Notes: generated from the sequence alone by a model not told the origin. A DNA stretch of 64,000 bases from Undibacterium cyanobacteriorum (GCF_031326225.1 NZ_CP133720.1:496001-560000), one strand, 5' to 3'. Numbered from the stretch's first letter, positions 7,705 through 16,883 are shown. Translations and numbers: made by a program.

Positions 7705-10700
7705 ATGAAACCTATCGCAGTTCATCAATTTAGTTTTGCCGTCAGCAGTGGCAGTGGTGTCACGAATGGCATGCTCTATACGCAGAAGTTGTTGCAAGAA
7801 TTGGGCTTTGAATCACAGCTGTTTGCCTCGCATATTGATCCAGTTTTGCAGAGCCTCGTGCAGCCGCGTGAGTCGATGGTAGCGGATCCTAATGCTCTCC
7901 TGTTGGTGCATCATTGTTTGGGATATGACGATACCGAATGGTTATTCGCGTTGCCGAATCCCAAGCTCTTGGTGTACCACAATATTACACCGCCCGAATG
8001 GTTGCCTCCTGATAGCGAAATTGGTAGATGTGCCGTGTTAGGCAGGGAGCAGCTACGTGCATGGTCGACACACTTTATTGGGGCGATTGGGGACTCTAAG
8101 CTGAACTCTGATGAATTACGTCAGAACGGCTATCGGAATGTGCAAACGATACCGATGCTGGTTGATTTTGAGCGTTTTTCAAAGCTTGATTTACCTGCTA
8201 GCGTATTGAATCGATGGAGGGGCTTGAGCGATAGTTTTAATCTCCTATTCGTTGGCCGTATTTGTGAGAACAAAAATCAGCTCGAACTCATTGAGACTGT
8301 GTCGCATCTAAAATCTTTTTCGGATAGTACCGTTCGTCTCGTGCTTGCCGGGGATATCACCAGCGCTAGCTATCAAGCCCGATTGGTCGAAGAGGTTGAA
8401 AAGCGAGGATTGAAAGAGAACGTCATTTTCACTGGCAAGATCAGTGAAGAGGAATTGGCCGCTTTGTATCGTCAGTGTGATGTGTTTGTCTGTTTGAGTG
8501 AGCACGAAGGATTTGGCATGCCGCTGATCGAGGCGATGCATTTTGGACTTCCGGTTGTCGCGCGTAAGAGCAGCAGCATTGGCGATACGCTAGGTGGCGC
8601 GGGTTATTTGTTGGAAGCTGGCGTCGATGCCTATCATGTTGCCGCTGCAGTGCGTAGTTTGATGCTCACGCATAGTGCGCGGCGGATAATTTTGCAGGCC
8701 CAAGAAAAGCGTTTGCTCGATTTTGAAAAGTCTAACATCAAAAGGAATTTGGCGGACTATTTGCGAAGCGTGGGCGTCGACCGCAGTCATGCTTTGCAGG
8801 CGGATGACGTGGCAGTATTGCATGATGCGACGAGTTCTGAATCAGTCTGGCAAATTGAGGGGCCATATGATTCCAGCTATAGTTTGGCGATTGTGAATCG
8901 TGAACTAGGAAAGGCGCTCTCACATCAAGGGCGCAAAGTCCGAATGCGCTCCCATGAAGGCAACGGTGATTTTGCGCCTTCATCTGCTTTTTTGGAGCAA
9001 AACGAAGATATGCACGCAATGTCCGAGCAAACGGCATCAGCGAACCCGACGCGTCATTATCCTGATGTGGCAATGCGTTTCTGTTATCCACCCTTGTTGA
9101 ATGATATGCCAGCGGGTCTACGGGTCATGCATTCGTATGGTTGGGAAGAAACGGGATTCCCACCAGCGTTTGTGCACGAATTTAATCGCCGTGCGGACTT
9201 GGTTACGGTGTTGTCCAATACTGTCGCGAAGGTGATGCGTGATAACGGCGTGCGCGTGCCGATTGCCGTGACGGGAGCAGGTGTTGATCATATTCAGCAA
9301 GGTGAAGTTCTTCCGTTGCCGCAGCAGATAAAGGAACAGTTGGCCAGCTTCAATTTCCTGCACATATCATCATGTTTTCCGCGTAAAGGCGTTGACGTTT
9401 TATTGGCGGCATACACTCAAGCGTTCTCGTCGAATGATGATGTGTGTCTCATCATTAAGACCTTTCCGAATCCGCATCAAGATGTGCAAGCCGATCTCGA
9501 TCGATTGCGGCTAGGACGTCCGGATTTTCCGCGCGTATTGGTGATCAATGAAGATTGGCCGCAAGCACAGATCTCTGCTTTATATCGTGCTTGCGATGCT
9601 TTTGTTGCGCCGAGTCGGGGCGAAGGTTTTGGTCTACCTTTGGCCGAAGCGATGTTATTTGAACTTCCGGTGATCACTACCGCATGGGGTGGTCAAACGG
9701 ATTTTTGTAATGAAAGCACAGCGTGGTTATGTGATTTTGATTTTGCGAGGGCGCAAACGCACTTGGGCTTGACGCATTCTCTGTGGGCTGAGCCTAAGCA
9801 AGATCATTTGGCGCAGCTGATGTGGGATCTATCGCGTGCTACGAGTCTTGAAAAGCAGGAACGCGTTAGTGCCGCGAAAAAGTTGATTGAAACGGAATTC
9901 ACTTGGGATCGCTGTGCGCAGAAAAACATCGCTGCAATTGAGCGAGTACGAGCTGATCTGAGTGTGAGTAGAGATTCAAAAATCGCGTGGATTTCGACTT
10001 GGAATGGGCGCTGCGGCATCGCTAATTACTCGCATTATTTGACGCAAAGTTTTCCGCAAAATCGTCTATTAGTTTTGGCGAACCACATTCCTGAACGTAC
10101 CAGTATCGATGAGGCTTATGTAATTCGCTGTTGGAATTCTGAACAATCAGAGGATTTTTCGGTGGCCTTCGAGCACATTTGTGACGCCAAGGCCGAGGCT
10201 GTGGTGATTCAATATAATTTTGGTTTTTCCTCGTTGCCTAATTTGGCGTCTTTCTGTCGTCGCCTGTTAGATCGCCAAGTGCGTGTTTATCTATTCTTGC
10301 ATGCCACAGCAGATGCAGATATTTTTGGCACGATGGTGAGCCTAGCTAGTATCAAAGACCTGCTCGCGCAATTGGACGGTATTTTTGTGCATGGCATCGC
10401 GGACGTGAATCGATTGCGAGAGTGGGGGCTCGTCGATAATGTCGTGTATTTCCCGCACGGAGTGAATGAAACACCGAATTTGAGTGTGGTTAAGCATCCT
10501 CAATTTCAAGGTACACGTACCATTGCGTCGTACGGCTTCTTGTTGCCACATAAGGGTGTCGCCGAATTGATCCAAGCATTCGCGGCGCTGGATCATTCTC
10601 AGCACGATTATCGCTTATTACTGGTGACATCCTTGTATCCTCATCATATTTCGCAGGATGAGTTCGAACGTTGTTCAGACTTGATTAGTGATTTTGGTTT

Positions 10701-11076
10701 GGCGGATAAGGTGAAATTCATCACTGATTATCTACCGGAAGAAGAGAGTTTGGCCTTGTTGGCGAACGCAGACGTGATTGTGTTTCCGTATCAAGGTACG
10801 CAAGAATCTTCGAGTGCCGCAGTGCGAGTTGGTATCGAAACTGGTAAGCCAGTTTTGGTGTCGCCGTTAAAAATTTTTGATGATGTGCGGGAAGCAGTGC
10901 AAGTGATGCAGGGCACGGATCAGCATGCGATTTTGGCGGCCTTGCAAGCGTTCTTCGAGACGGATCTTGGGACTTCGACGAAAGATGTGCAAGCACAGAA
11001 CTGGTTTGCTGAAAGAGCTTGGCCGCGTGTATCACAACGATTGCTGAATATCATCGATCAAACTCGTCTCGCTTGA
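7705..11076 (+). CDS. Three-module glycosyltransferase (1,123 aa)
   Basis: This is one polypeptide with three successive GT-B/GT4-like modules, at roughly 1-370, 380-760 and 765-1123. Module 1 has LLFVGRICENKNQLELI and EHEGFGMPLIEAMHFGLPVV (near 266-285), a canonical E-x7-E. Module 2 has FNFLHISSCFPRKGVDVLL and SRGEGFGLPLAEAM (near 637-650), also canonical. Module 3 has the N-terminal GRCGIANYSHYL and SYGFLLPHKGVAELI, but its signature is diverged (QGTQESSSAAVRVGIETGKP, near 1029-1048), so it may use a different donor or act structurally. Such fusions can build a repeating unit with several linkages, as WbdA does for O9a mannan. Donor and acceptor are unknown. It ends convergent with the CRP-type regulator gene. 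Confidence 0.85.
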   Translation: MKPIAVHQFSFAVSSGSGVTNGMLYTQKLLQELGFESQLFASHIDPVLQSLVQPRESMVADPNALLLVHHCLGYDDTEWLFALPNPKLLVYHNITPPEWLPPDSEIGRCAVLGREQLRAWSTHFIGAIGDSKLNSDELRQNGYRNVQTIPMLVDFERFSKLDLPASVLNRWRGLSDSFNLLFVGRICENKNQLELIETVSHLKSFSDSTVRLVLAGDITSASYQARLVEEVEKRGLKENVIFTGKISEEELAALYRQCDVFVCLSEHEGFGMPLIEAMHFGLPVVARKSSSIGDTLGGAGYLLEAGVDAYHVAAAVRSLMLTHSARRIILQAQEKRLLDFEKSNIKRNLADYLRSVGVDRSHALQADDVAVLHDATSSESVWQIEGPYDSSYSLAIVNRELGKALSHQGRKVRMRSHEGNGDFAPSSAFLEQNEDMHAMSEQTASANPTRHYPDVAMRFCYPPLLNDMPAGLRVMHSYGWEETGFPPAFVHEFNRRADLVTVLSNTVAKVMRDNGVRVPIAVTGAGVDHIQQGEVLPLPQQIKEQLASFNFLHISSCFPRKGVDVLLAAYTQAFSSNDDVCLIIKTFPNPHQDVQADLDRLRLGRPDFPRVLVINEDWPQAQISALYRACDAFVAPSRGEGFGLPLAEAMLFELPVITTAWGGQTDFCNESTAWLCDFDFARAQTHLGLTHSLWAEPKQDHLAQLMWDLSRATSLEKQERVSAAKKLIETEFTWDRCAQKNIAAIERVRADLSVSRDSKIAWISTWNGRCGIANYSHYLTQSFPQNRLLVLANHIPERTSIDEAYVIRCWNSEQSEDFSVAFEHICDAKAEAVVIQYNFGFSSLPNLASFCRRLLDRQVRVYLFLHATADADIFGTMVSLASIKDLLAQLDGIFVHGIADVNRLREWGLVDNVVYFPHGVNETPNLSVVKHPQFQGTRTIASYGFLLPHKGVAELIQAFAALDHSQHDYRLLLVTSLYPHHISQDEFERCSDLISDFGLADKVKFITDYLPEEESLALLANADVIVFPYQGTQESSSAAVRVGIETGKPVLVSPLKIFDDVREAVQVMQGTDQHAILAALQAFFETDLGTSTKDVQAQNWFAERAWPRVSQRLLNIIDQTRLA

Positions 11077-11122
11077 GCATGCAAGGTCGGCACAGAGTTG
11101 ATGTCGACCTCGTTCTGATCGA

Positions 11123-11824
11123 CTATTTTTTGAGGGAAGTCTCGTCTACGCCAACCGTCGCGGCTTGTTTCAGTCGTTCGGGTTGTTTAACGATGAGCAC
11201 CGTGCCTTGTTTTTCGACAATGTTCAATTTCATCAGCGTATGAATCGCGCGTGACACAGTTTCGCGGCTTGTGTTCACCATAATGGCGATTTCATGCTGC
11301 TTCGGCAGTCCCTCAATCACCTGCCCTTCTTTTGAATCCTTGACGAAGGTCTGCAGCTGGGCGAATACGCGTTGAAACGCATTGGGGATGCTCAGTAAGG
11401 TTCGTTGGCTGGATGCAGCTCGCACGATCTGGGCAAAGTGGGTCATCAGGCGTTTGGCAACGAGAGGGTGATGAAAAATCAACTCTCTTGCGTGAGTGCT
11501 TGGCAGGAATGCAACCTCGGAAAGTTTGACCGAAACCACCGAAGCTGAGCGCGGTTGGCCGTCAATGACCGATAGTTCTCCGAAGTAGGCACCCGGTAGA
11601 ATGAAGTGAATGCCAATTTCTCTACCTTCTTCACTAAGATCAACGACCTGCAGTTTGCCATTGAGTAGAAATGCCAAGTTCTCGGCTTGCTCCCCTTTGC
11701 GCATGACAATGTCATGGCTGAGGTAAGTCCGACTCGACATTAATCCCGCCACTTTGGCAAGCGAGGCCTCATCAAAATCTTTGAAAAGCGGGATACTGGC
11801 TGCAACTTCAATCGCAATTGGCAT
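11123..11824 (-). CDS. CRP/FNR-family transcriptional regulator, CRP-like recognition helix
   Basis: A 233-residue regulator with an N-terminal cyclic-nucleotide-binding beta-roll and a C-terminal winged helix. The phosphate-binding cassette is intact: G82-E83-L84 to R92-S93-A94. Ser138/Ser139 sit where E. coli CRP has the cAMP-contacting Thr127/Ser128. The recognition helix reads SRETVSR (186-192), matching SRETVGR of E. coli CRP, so Arg187, Glu188 and Arg192 correspond to R180, E181 and R185 that read TGTGA. There is no FNR-type cysteine cluster at the N-terminus. It is transcribed divergently from the FecR-domain gene and is a strong candidate to bind the four perfect CRP-type sites at 17083, 29296, 43574 and 43613. 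The C-terminal tail (about 215-233) is not typical of CRP. Ligand specificity is inferred. Confidence 0.92.
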   Translation of the reverse strand: MPIAIEVAASIPLFKDFDEASLAKVAGLMSSRTYLSHDIVMRKGEQAENLAFLLNGKLQVVDLSEEGREIGIHFILPGAYFGELSVIDGQPRSASVVSVKLSEVAFLPSTHARELIFHHPLVAKRLMTHFAQIVRAASSQRTLLSIPNAFQRVFAQLQTFVKDSKEGQVIEGLPKQHEIAIMVNTSRETVSRAIHTLMKLNIVEKQGTVLIVKQPERLKQAATVGVDETSLKK

Positions 11825-12025
11825 GTATAAATTATTAAGCTTTTAATTTTTTGGCCAAGAATTATGACCTTGCCGAAAGCTTTTAGTACAAATAAATTTG
11901 TAAGAAACTCTCGTAAAAACAACAGACTAACAGAAATAATGTAAAATCAGGAGTACAGTAAACAAAAGTGTGTTAACAGGTTTTGGCTTCAGTAATTTTA
12001 GCCGTTTTACAGGGTGTTGAGTGTT

Positions 12026-13378
12026 ATGTGGCAGATTTTCTCTAAATTCAAGATTTCGATCGCGGCAGCTTTGCTGGCCTCTTCGCTCTCTGCCTTGGCC
12101 CAAGAATCGGTAGGCACGGTGTCGTTTGTGATTGGTGAGTCGAACGCCAAGCAGGCAAATGGCGTCGCGAAAGCGATCAAAAAGGGCGACCAAGTTTTGG
12201 CAGGGCAATCAATTGAGACGGGCGTCAATGGCCACGTTCATTTGAAGCTCGTTGACGGTGCGTTCGTCAGTGTGCGTCCAGGCTCTCGCTTCCGTATCGA
12301 AGAGTACCAATACGATGCCAACGAGCCGAAAAAGAGCCGCATCAAATTCATGCTCGAACAGGGCACAGCGCGCAGTATCACCGGTAAAGCGGGTGAGGCA
12401 GCGAAAGAGATTTATCGTTTGAATACGCCCTTGGCCGCGATTGGTATTCGTGGCACGGATTTTGTCGTATCTACAGAAGCGGACGTGACGCGTGTCGTGG
12501 TGCAAAGTGGTGCGATTGTGATGAGCCCACTGAATGAGGAATGCTCCAGTTCAGCGTATGGGCCTTGTAAATCTGCTGCAGCTCGTGTCCTGACTGCTGC
12601 GATGCGTGATTCGTATTTGGAATTACGAAGCAGAAAAGATGCGCCTATCTTGGTGCCCGTTGAAAAATCGATGAGTGCACCGAACTTAGTTGCGCCACCG
12701 CGCCCTGAGGAGCCGAGCGTAGATCGTGGTGCAAAGACGGTTTCTGCTGTAGGTCCAAGTAACCAAGAAGTGAGTCAGGCTGTAACAGTCACTACGGTAA
12801 AAAATCAGATCAATACTTTCGCGACGCAGAAACCTGCGGAGCCGAAGCCTGTTGAACCTGCAAAACCAGATCCTGTTGTTGTAATTCCAGCGAAAATCTG
12901 GTGGGGTCGTTGGGAAGCAAATTCTTCTTCAGAGACGCCAAGTATTTATTCGGTTTTGAGCCCGGATCGTGAAGTAACGATGTCAAATGTGGTGTTCGGT
13001 ATGTTGCGTGAAAAGGGGGATATTGTTGATTTACCTTCGGCTGGCGTTGCGAAGTTTAAGTTGGCAGATTCCGAATCCTATTTGATGGCGGCTGATCGTA
13101 GTATGACAGTCGGCAAGATCACTGATCCTAGTTTGACGATTGATTTCGGAAATCGCCGGTTTGAGACTTCCTTGACGATGACGGCAACAGGTATCTCCCC
13201 GACTGAAATTAGGGCAAATGGTGAGATTTCCTTCCAAGGTATTCTGATGGCAGAAACGACCTCGCCCGACACGATTTTGGCGGGATCTCTATCAAAAAAT
13301 GCCGATCAAGTTGGGTATCTTTTCCAGCGAAACACTGCAAACGGTATGCTCGTTGGGGCAACTCGATGGACTAAATAA
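12026..13378 (+). CDS. FecR-domain periplasmic protein
   Basis: A 450-residue exported protein. I start at the ATG at 12026, after AGGG at 12011-12014; the in-frame GTG at 12014 would add only four residues. A signal peptide follows (KFKISIAAALLASSLSALAQ, cleavage after SALAQ). Residues about 25-165 form a FecR domain: VGTVSFVIGES, GHVHLKLVDGAFVSVRPGS, RLNTPLAAIGIRGTDFVV. A Pro/Glu/Lys-rich linker follows near 260-285, then a C-terminal region of unknown fold (KIWWGRWEAN onward). FecR domains outside sigma-factor operons occur with CHASE2 cyclases and TPR outer-membrane proteins, exactly the next two genes. Its ligand and role are unknown; a periplasmic sensor or scaffold is plausible. Confidence 0.85.
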   Translation: MWQIFSKFKISIAAALLASSLSALAQESVGTVSFVIGESNAKQANGVAKAIKKGDQVLAGQSIETGVNGHVHLKLVDGAFVSVRPGSRFRIEEYQYDANEPKKSRIKFMLEQGTARSITGKAGEAAKEIYRLNTPLAAIGIRGTDFVVSTEADVTRVVVQSGAIVMSPLNEECSSSAYGPCKSAAARVLTAAMRDSYLELRSRKDAPILVPVEKSMSAPNLVAPPRPEEPSVDRGAKTVSAVGPSNQEVSQAVTVTTVKNQINTFATQKPAEPKPVEPAKPDPVVVIPAKIWWGRWEANSSSETPSIYSVLSPDREVTMSNVVFGMLREKGDIVDLPSAGVAKFKLADSESYLMAADRSMTVGKITDPSLTIDFGNRRFETSLTMTATGISPTEIRANGEISFQGILMAETTSPDTILAGSLSKNADQVGYLFQRNTANGMLVGATRWTK

Positions 13379-13383
13379 TAGGA

Positions 13384-13410
13384 AGTCCTAGTTTTTAGGA
13401 CTCTTTTTAT
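13384..13410 (+). terminator. Rho-independent terminator after FecR-domain gene
   Basis: A 7-bp perfect stem AGTCCTA / TAGGACT with loop GTTTT (arms 13384-13390 and 13396-13402) is followed by CTTTTT. It lies 6 bp after the FecR-gene stop. Confidence 0.8.
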
Positions 13411-13412
13411 AA

Positions 13413-13447
13413 AGAAAAAATCAGGATTTCATCCTGATTTTTTTTAT
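13413..13447 (+). terminator. Second, tandem Rho-independent terminator
   Basis: The stem TCAGGAT / ATCCTGA with a 3-nt loop (13421-13437) is flanked by an A-run and a run of eight Ts, which can extend the stem. It is only 12 bp before the ATG of the cyclase gene, so cyclase expression depends on read-through or a promoter inside this segment. Confidence 0.85.
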
Positions 13448-13459
13448 CTAAAGATTCGC

Positions 13460-15424
13460 ATGCGTCAACGAAAAATTCAATTTCTCGCTCTGGCTTTCGC
13501 ATTATTGTTATCGCTCTTTGCTGATACGCTCATGCCAGAGTTTGTTGCTCCAGTCGATCACACTTTAAGTGATTGGCGTACCAGAACGGCAATTCGTTTC
13601 CAACATTGGTTGCTTGACCGTCGAGGCGAAGACGCGATTGAGCGTCGATTTATCATCGTCGACATTGACGAAAAAACCTTCAACGAACAAGGCGCTTGGC
13701 CTTGGCGGCGTGAAAAAGTCGCAGAACTTTTGCGCATATTGACGGATGAATATCAGGTCGCGTCGGTTGCATTGGATATTGTTTTTCCCGAGGTGAGGGC
13801 TGACGATAACAGTGTCGCCAAGCAGATGGCAAAGCCGGTAGTGACTGGGGCAGTGGTATATGACTTGCTGGAGCGTAGATTGCCAGCGATTGAATCTGGC
13901 TTGCCAAAATCTATGCTTGTATCCAATCCGGGTAAGGTGCCAGCTTTTCTTGGAGCGCCTTCAAAAGCCAATCATCCGAACATTATGCCTAAGCAGGTCG
14001 GGCATATCACTCCGATTTTCGATAGTGATGGCACCATTCGTCATTTGCCACCCGTGATTTGTGATAGCCGCAAATCAGGTGAGTGTCGTCCCTTGTTGGA
14101 AATTGTTGCTTATGCGAACTTATTTCAGTCGCCGAATTTTGCTCTGCAAGCTAATTCAAATTGGTTCGGTGCGCCTGCGCATCTAGTACTGAGTGACGGA
14201 GAAGGGGACGTTTTCGCGAAGGTGCCACTCAGGCGTGATGGAGCGATCGTTGTGCCATATCGTCATCATTTTCGTGATTGGACCATGGTTTCCGCGACTG
14301 ATATTTTGAAGCGGCGTGCCAACGCTGACATTTTAAGAGGGACAATCGTATTACTGGGGTCTACCGCCCTTGGTATGGGGGATGTGGTGTCCACACCAGT
14401 GCGGTCCGAGGCAGCAGGTTTAGAGCCTCATGCGGAAGTGCTGTCAGCTCTCTTCGAAAATAATTTTTTGTATGAACCCAAAGCTGCCAAATTGGTGGTT
14501 TTTGTGGTGTTGCTCGCTTTTGCAGCACTGCTGATCGGCGCAATGAAGACCGTACAAAGACCTTTCGCGGCTGCCTTCATCTATCCAGTTTGGATGATAG
14601 GAAGCATTCTCGCTGGCGTATTGGTAGTCATGCTTAGCATGTTGTGGGGCGATCTTCTATTGCCGGTGGTGCCTTTCTTCTTATTTCCATTTTTCGCAGT
14701 TTTCTTCTGCGTTCTTGCTGAATACTACAGAGCAAACAAGCAAAAGCTGGGCATTTTGAACGTTCTGTCGACCTATTTACCGCGGCAAGTCGCGCGTCAT
14801 TTAAGTGATCAAACCGTTGCTTCAGTTGATGGAGAAATTGGGATTGATGCTTCGCAGCGCGAAATGACGGTGCTGTTTGCTGACATTCGCGGCTTCACTG
14901 GTTTGGTTGAAAAGTGTAGTCCAGAGTTGGTTGCCACCATCATGCATCGTGTGTTTACCGAAATGGCAAATGCTGTTGTGAACCATGGTGGAACGATTGA
15001 TAAATTTATTGGTGATGCTGTGATGGCTTTTTGGAATGCGCCGGATGAAGATCCGAATCATGCCATGCACGCTTTCGAAGCGGCCTTGGAGATGGTGCGC
15101 CGTATTGATGGTTTGGCTGAATTTTGTGATTCCCTAGGGGTTGAGCCAGTGACGATCGGAATCGGCATCGAGACCGGTGCGACCTTGGTCGGCCATTTTG
15201 GTTCGAGTCATCGTCGAACCTATACTGCCTTGGGTGAGACGGTCGTGCTAGCGAGCCGGATTGAGGGCTTGTCGCTGAATTATGATCGCAGTATTTTGGT
15301 GGGACCGAATTGCGCTCTTCAGCTCGATCAAAGTCGATTGGAATACATGGGGCGAGCGAAAATTCGTGGTCGCCAGCAACTCGTGGATTTGTTCGCACCA
15401 AAGAAAGATGAATTAACCCACTGA
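13460..15424 (+). CDS. CHASE2-domain class III adenylate/guanylate cyclase
   Basis: A 654-residue inner-membrane sensor cyclase. It has an N-terminal membrane helix (about 7-25), a periplasmic CHASE2 domain (about 30-325, with FIIVDIDEKTFNEQGAWPWRR and LDIVFPE), three membrane helices (about 338-430) and a cytoplasmic class III cyclase domain (about 465-650). Metal-binding Asp475 (FADIRGFT) and Asp519 (KFIGDAVMAFW) are present, as are Lys515 and Thr589 at the base-recognition positions (a class IIIb-like pair favouring ATP) and transition-state Arg600. The expected transition-state Asn, four residues before that Arg, is Val596 (GETVVLASR). Activity may therefore be lowered or lost. It lies in the FecR - CHASE2 - TPR barrel cluster, with the CRP-type regulator two genes upstream. 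Confidence 0.92.
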   Translation: MRQRKIQFLALAFALLLSLFADTLMPEFVAPVDHTLSDWRTRTAIRFQHWLLDRRGEDAIERRFIIVDIDEKTFNEQGAWPWRREKVAELLRILTDEYQVASVALDIVFPEVRADDNSVAKQMAKPVVTGAVVYDLLERRLPAIESGLPKSMLVSNPGKVPAFLGAPSKANHPNIMPKQVGHITPIFDSDGTIRHLPPVICDSRKSGECRPLLEIVAYANLFQSPNFALQANSNWFGAPAHLVLSDGEGDVFAKVPLRRDGAIVVPYRHHFRDWTMVSATDILKRRANADILRGTIVLLGSTALGMGDVVSTPVRSEAAGLEPHAEVLSALFENNFLYEPKAAKLVVFVVLLAFAALLIGAMKTVQRPFAAAFIYPVWMIGSILAGVLVVMLSMLWGDLLLPVVPFFLFPFFAVFFCVLAEYYRANKQKLGILNVLSTYLPRQVARHLSDQTVASVDGEIGIDASQREMTVLFADIRGFTGLVEKCSPELVATIMHRVFTEMANAVVNHGGTIDKFIGDAVMAFWNAPDEDPNHAMHAFEAALEMVRRIDGLAEFCDSLGVEPVTIGIGIETGATLVGHFGSSHRRTYTALGETVVLASRIEGLSLNYDRSILVGPNCALQLDQSRLEYMGRAKIRGRQQLVDLFAPKKDELTH

Positions 15425-15515
15425 AACATTCCTCTGGAAAATTTATTTTCTTGTTTCACCTTGGCGAGCTGGCTATAATTGGCCGTTTGTAATTTTGTTA
15501 CGCGCCATCCCACCA

Positions 15516-16883
15516 ATGCGATGTCCCCTCCTCGGCTTAGCTCTTATTCTTAGCGCGTGCGTTTTTGCGCCTGTGAATTCGGCATTCGCTCAATCTTCTG
15601 CGAGTGATCCACTATTATTGCAGCTGAAGCAGTTCGGATCCGCGTATGAGCAATTTGTGGCGGGCGATACTGATGGTGCGATCGAAACCCTGAGTCAGCG
15701 AAAGGCAGAATATGCCAATGATGCCGGCTACCATTACCTACTTGGCTTGTTGCTGGCAAAGAAGGCGCGATATCTTGAAGCGATCGAGGCCTTCGAACAT
15801 ACGGTACTGATTGATCCGAATAATGCAGGCGCCTGGCTTGATCTTGGCTTGGCATATAAGCAGGCGAAGCAGTTTGTTAGTGCGAAAGCGATGTTCGACT
15901 ACGTCGAATCAGAGTTTCAGCCGAATCAGAAAATCCGCGACATTATTACTACTAGTCGTCGTCAAATGGATCTTGCTGCTTTTAGTGAGAAAAAATGGCG
16001 AGGTACGGTCGAGTTCGCAGTCGGCCGAGATTCAAATGCGAACAGCGGCATTTTAGCTTCCATCATTCCTGTTACCTTTGGTACCACAACGATCGACTTG
16101 CCATTGGATGCAAGTTATAAGCCCCGAGCTGATAATTTTATTAATGGCTTCGCGGAAATGCGTTACCAAAATATCATGGGGCGTGACGTTTTTGAAGTTT
16201 CCACTCTATTGAGGGATCAGAGCTTTCGGCGTGAGCATGCTTTTTCAAGCGCGCAGGCTTCCTTGAACTTGACTTGGCGACGTTCAACAGCTTGGGGCGT
16301 TGGTTCATTATCGGGTACTTCTGAATATTTTAGCCTTGGTGGCACGCCTCTCTTGATGAACTCGCATGTCGGCGGCACATGGGAACATCATTGGAAAAGC
16401 TGCCGAATTGGTGGAGGTTTGGAAAGTGAGTGGCGTCGCTATCAGAGTTTATTAAATTTACATGCTAATGTGAATTGGGCTCAGACGGCGACCGCATGTG
16501 ATTTAAGATTTCTTGATCGATCATTGCAGCTTTCTATATTAGCTCGCGCTGGTTTAGATCAGCCATTGGGGAGCCGAGCAGGCGGAGAGACGCGCCGCCG
16601 AGACTGGGCTTTGCAGGCTGCATATCAAATTCATCCGCGTTTGCGTTCCGATCTAACGGTGGCAACTTCAAAGGCTGTCGACCAGGATGGCTACAGTCCT
16701 TTATTGGATAACAATGCGCGACGACGCATCGATCGGGACACTTTACGTATGCAAATGACAATTTCAGCGTCTACAAATGCTGATGTGCTCATTCGCGTCG
16801 AAAAGAATCGTGTTCGCTCGAATATTTTGCTGTTTTCGCAACAATCAAACTACTCTTCTATCGGTCTCCAGTACCGTTTTTAG
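15516..16883 (+). CDS. TPR-containing outer-membrane beta-barrel protein (Slam/DUF560-like)
   Basis: About 455 residues. I choose the ATG at 15516 because it directly precedes a signal sequence (CPLLGLALILSACVFAPVNSAFAQ); a TTG at 15495 is possible. LSAC could be a lipobox, but AFAQ looks like a signal peptidase I site. TPR-like helices occupy about 65-140 (YHYLLGLLLAKKARYLEAIE and DPNNAGAWLDLGLAYKQA). From about 165 onward there are amphipathic strands (GTVEFAVGRDSNANSG, RYQNIMGRDVFEVSTLLRDQ), ending in Gly-Leu-Gln-Tyr-Arg-Phe, a terminal aromatic typical of outer-membrane barrels. TPR plus barrel resembles surface lipoprotein assembly modifiers. The substrate, if any, is unknown; the giant surface proteins and a small lipoprotein are encoded downstream. 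Confidence 0.75.
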   Translation: MRCPLLGLALILSACVFAPVNSAFAQSSASDPLLLQLKQFGSAYEQFVAGDTDGAIETLSQRKAEYANDAGYHYLLGLLLAKKARYLEAIEAFEHTVLIDPNNAGAWLDLGLAYKQAKQFVSAKAMFDYVESEFQPNQKIRDIITTSRRQMDLAAFSEKKWRGTVEFAVGRDSNANSGILASIIPVTFGTTTIDLPLDASYKPRADNFINGFAEMRYQNIMGRDVFEVSTLLRDQSFRREHAFSSAQASLNLTWRRSTAWGVGSLSGTSEYFSLGGTPLLMNSHVGGTWEHHWKSCRIGGGLESEWRRYQSLLNLHANVNWAQTATACDLRFLDRSLQLSILARAGLDQPLGSRAGGETRRRDWALQAAYQIHPRLRSDLTVATSKAVDQDGYSPLLDNNARRRIDRDTLRMQMTISASTNADVLIRVEKNRVRSNILLFSQQSNYSSIGLQYRF

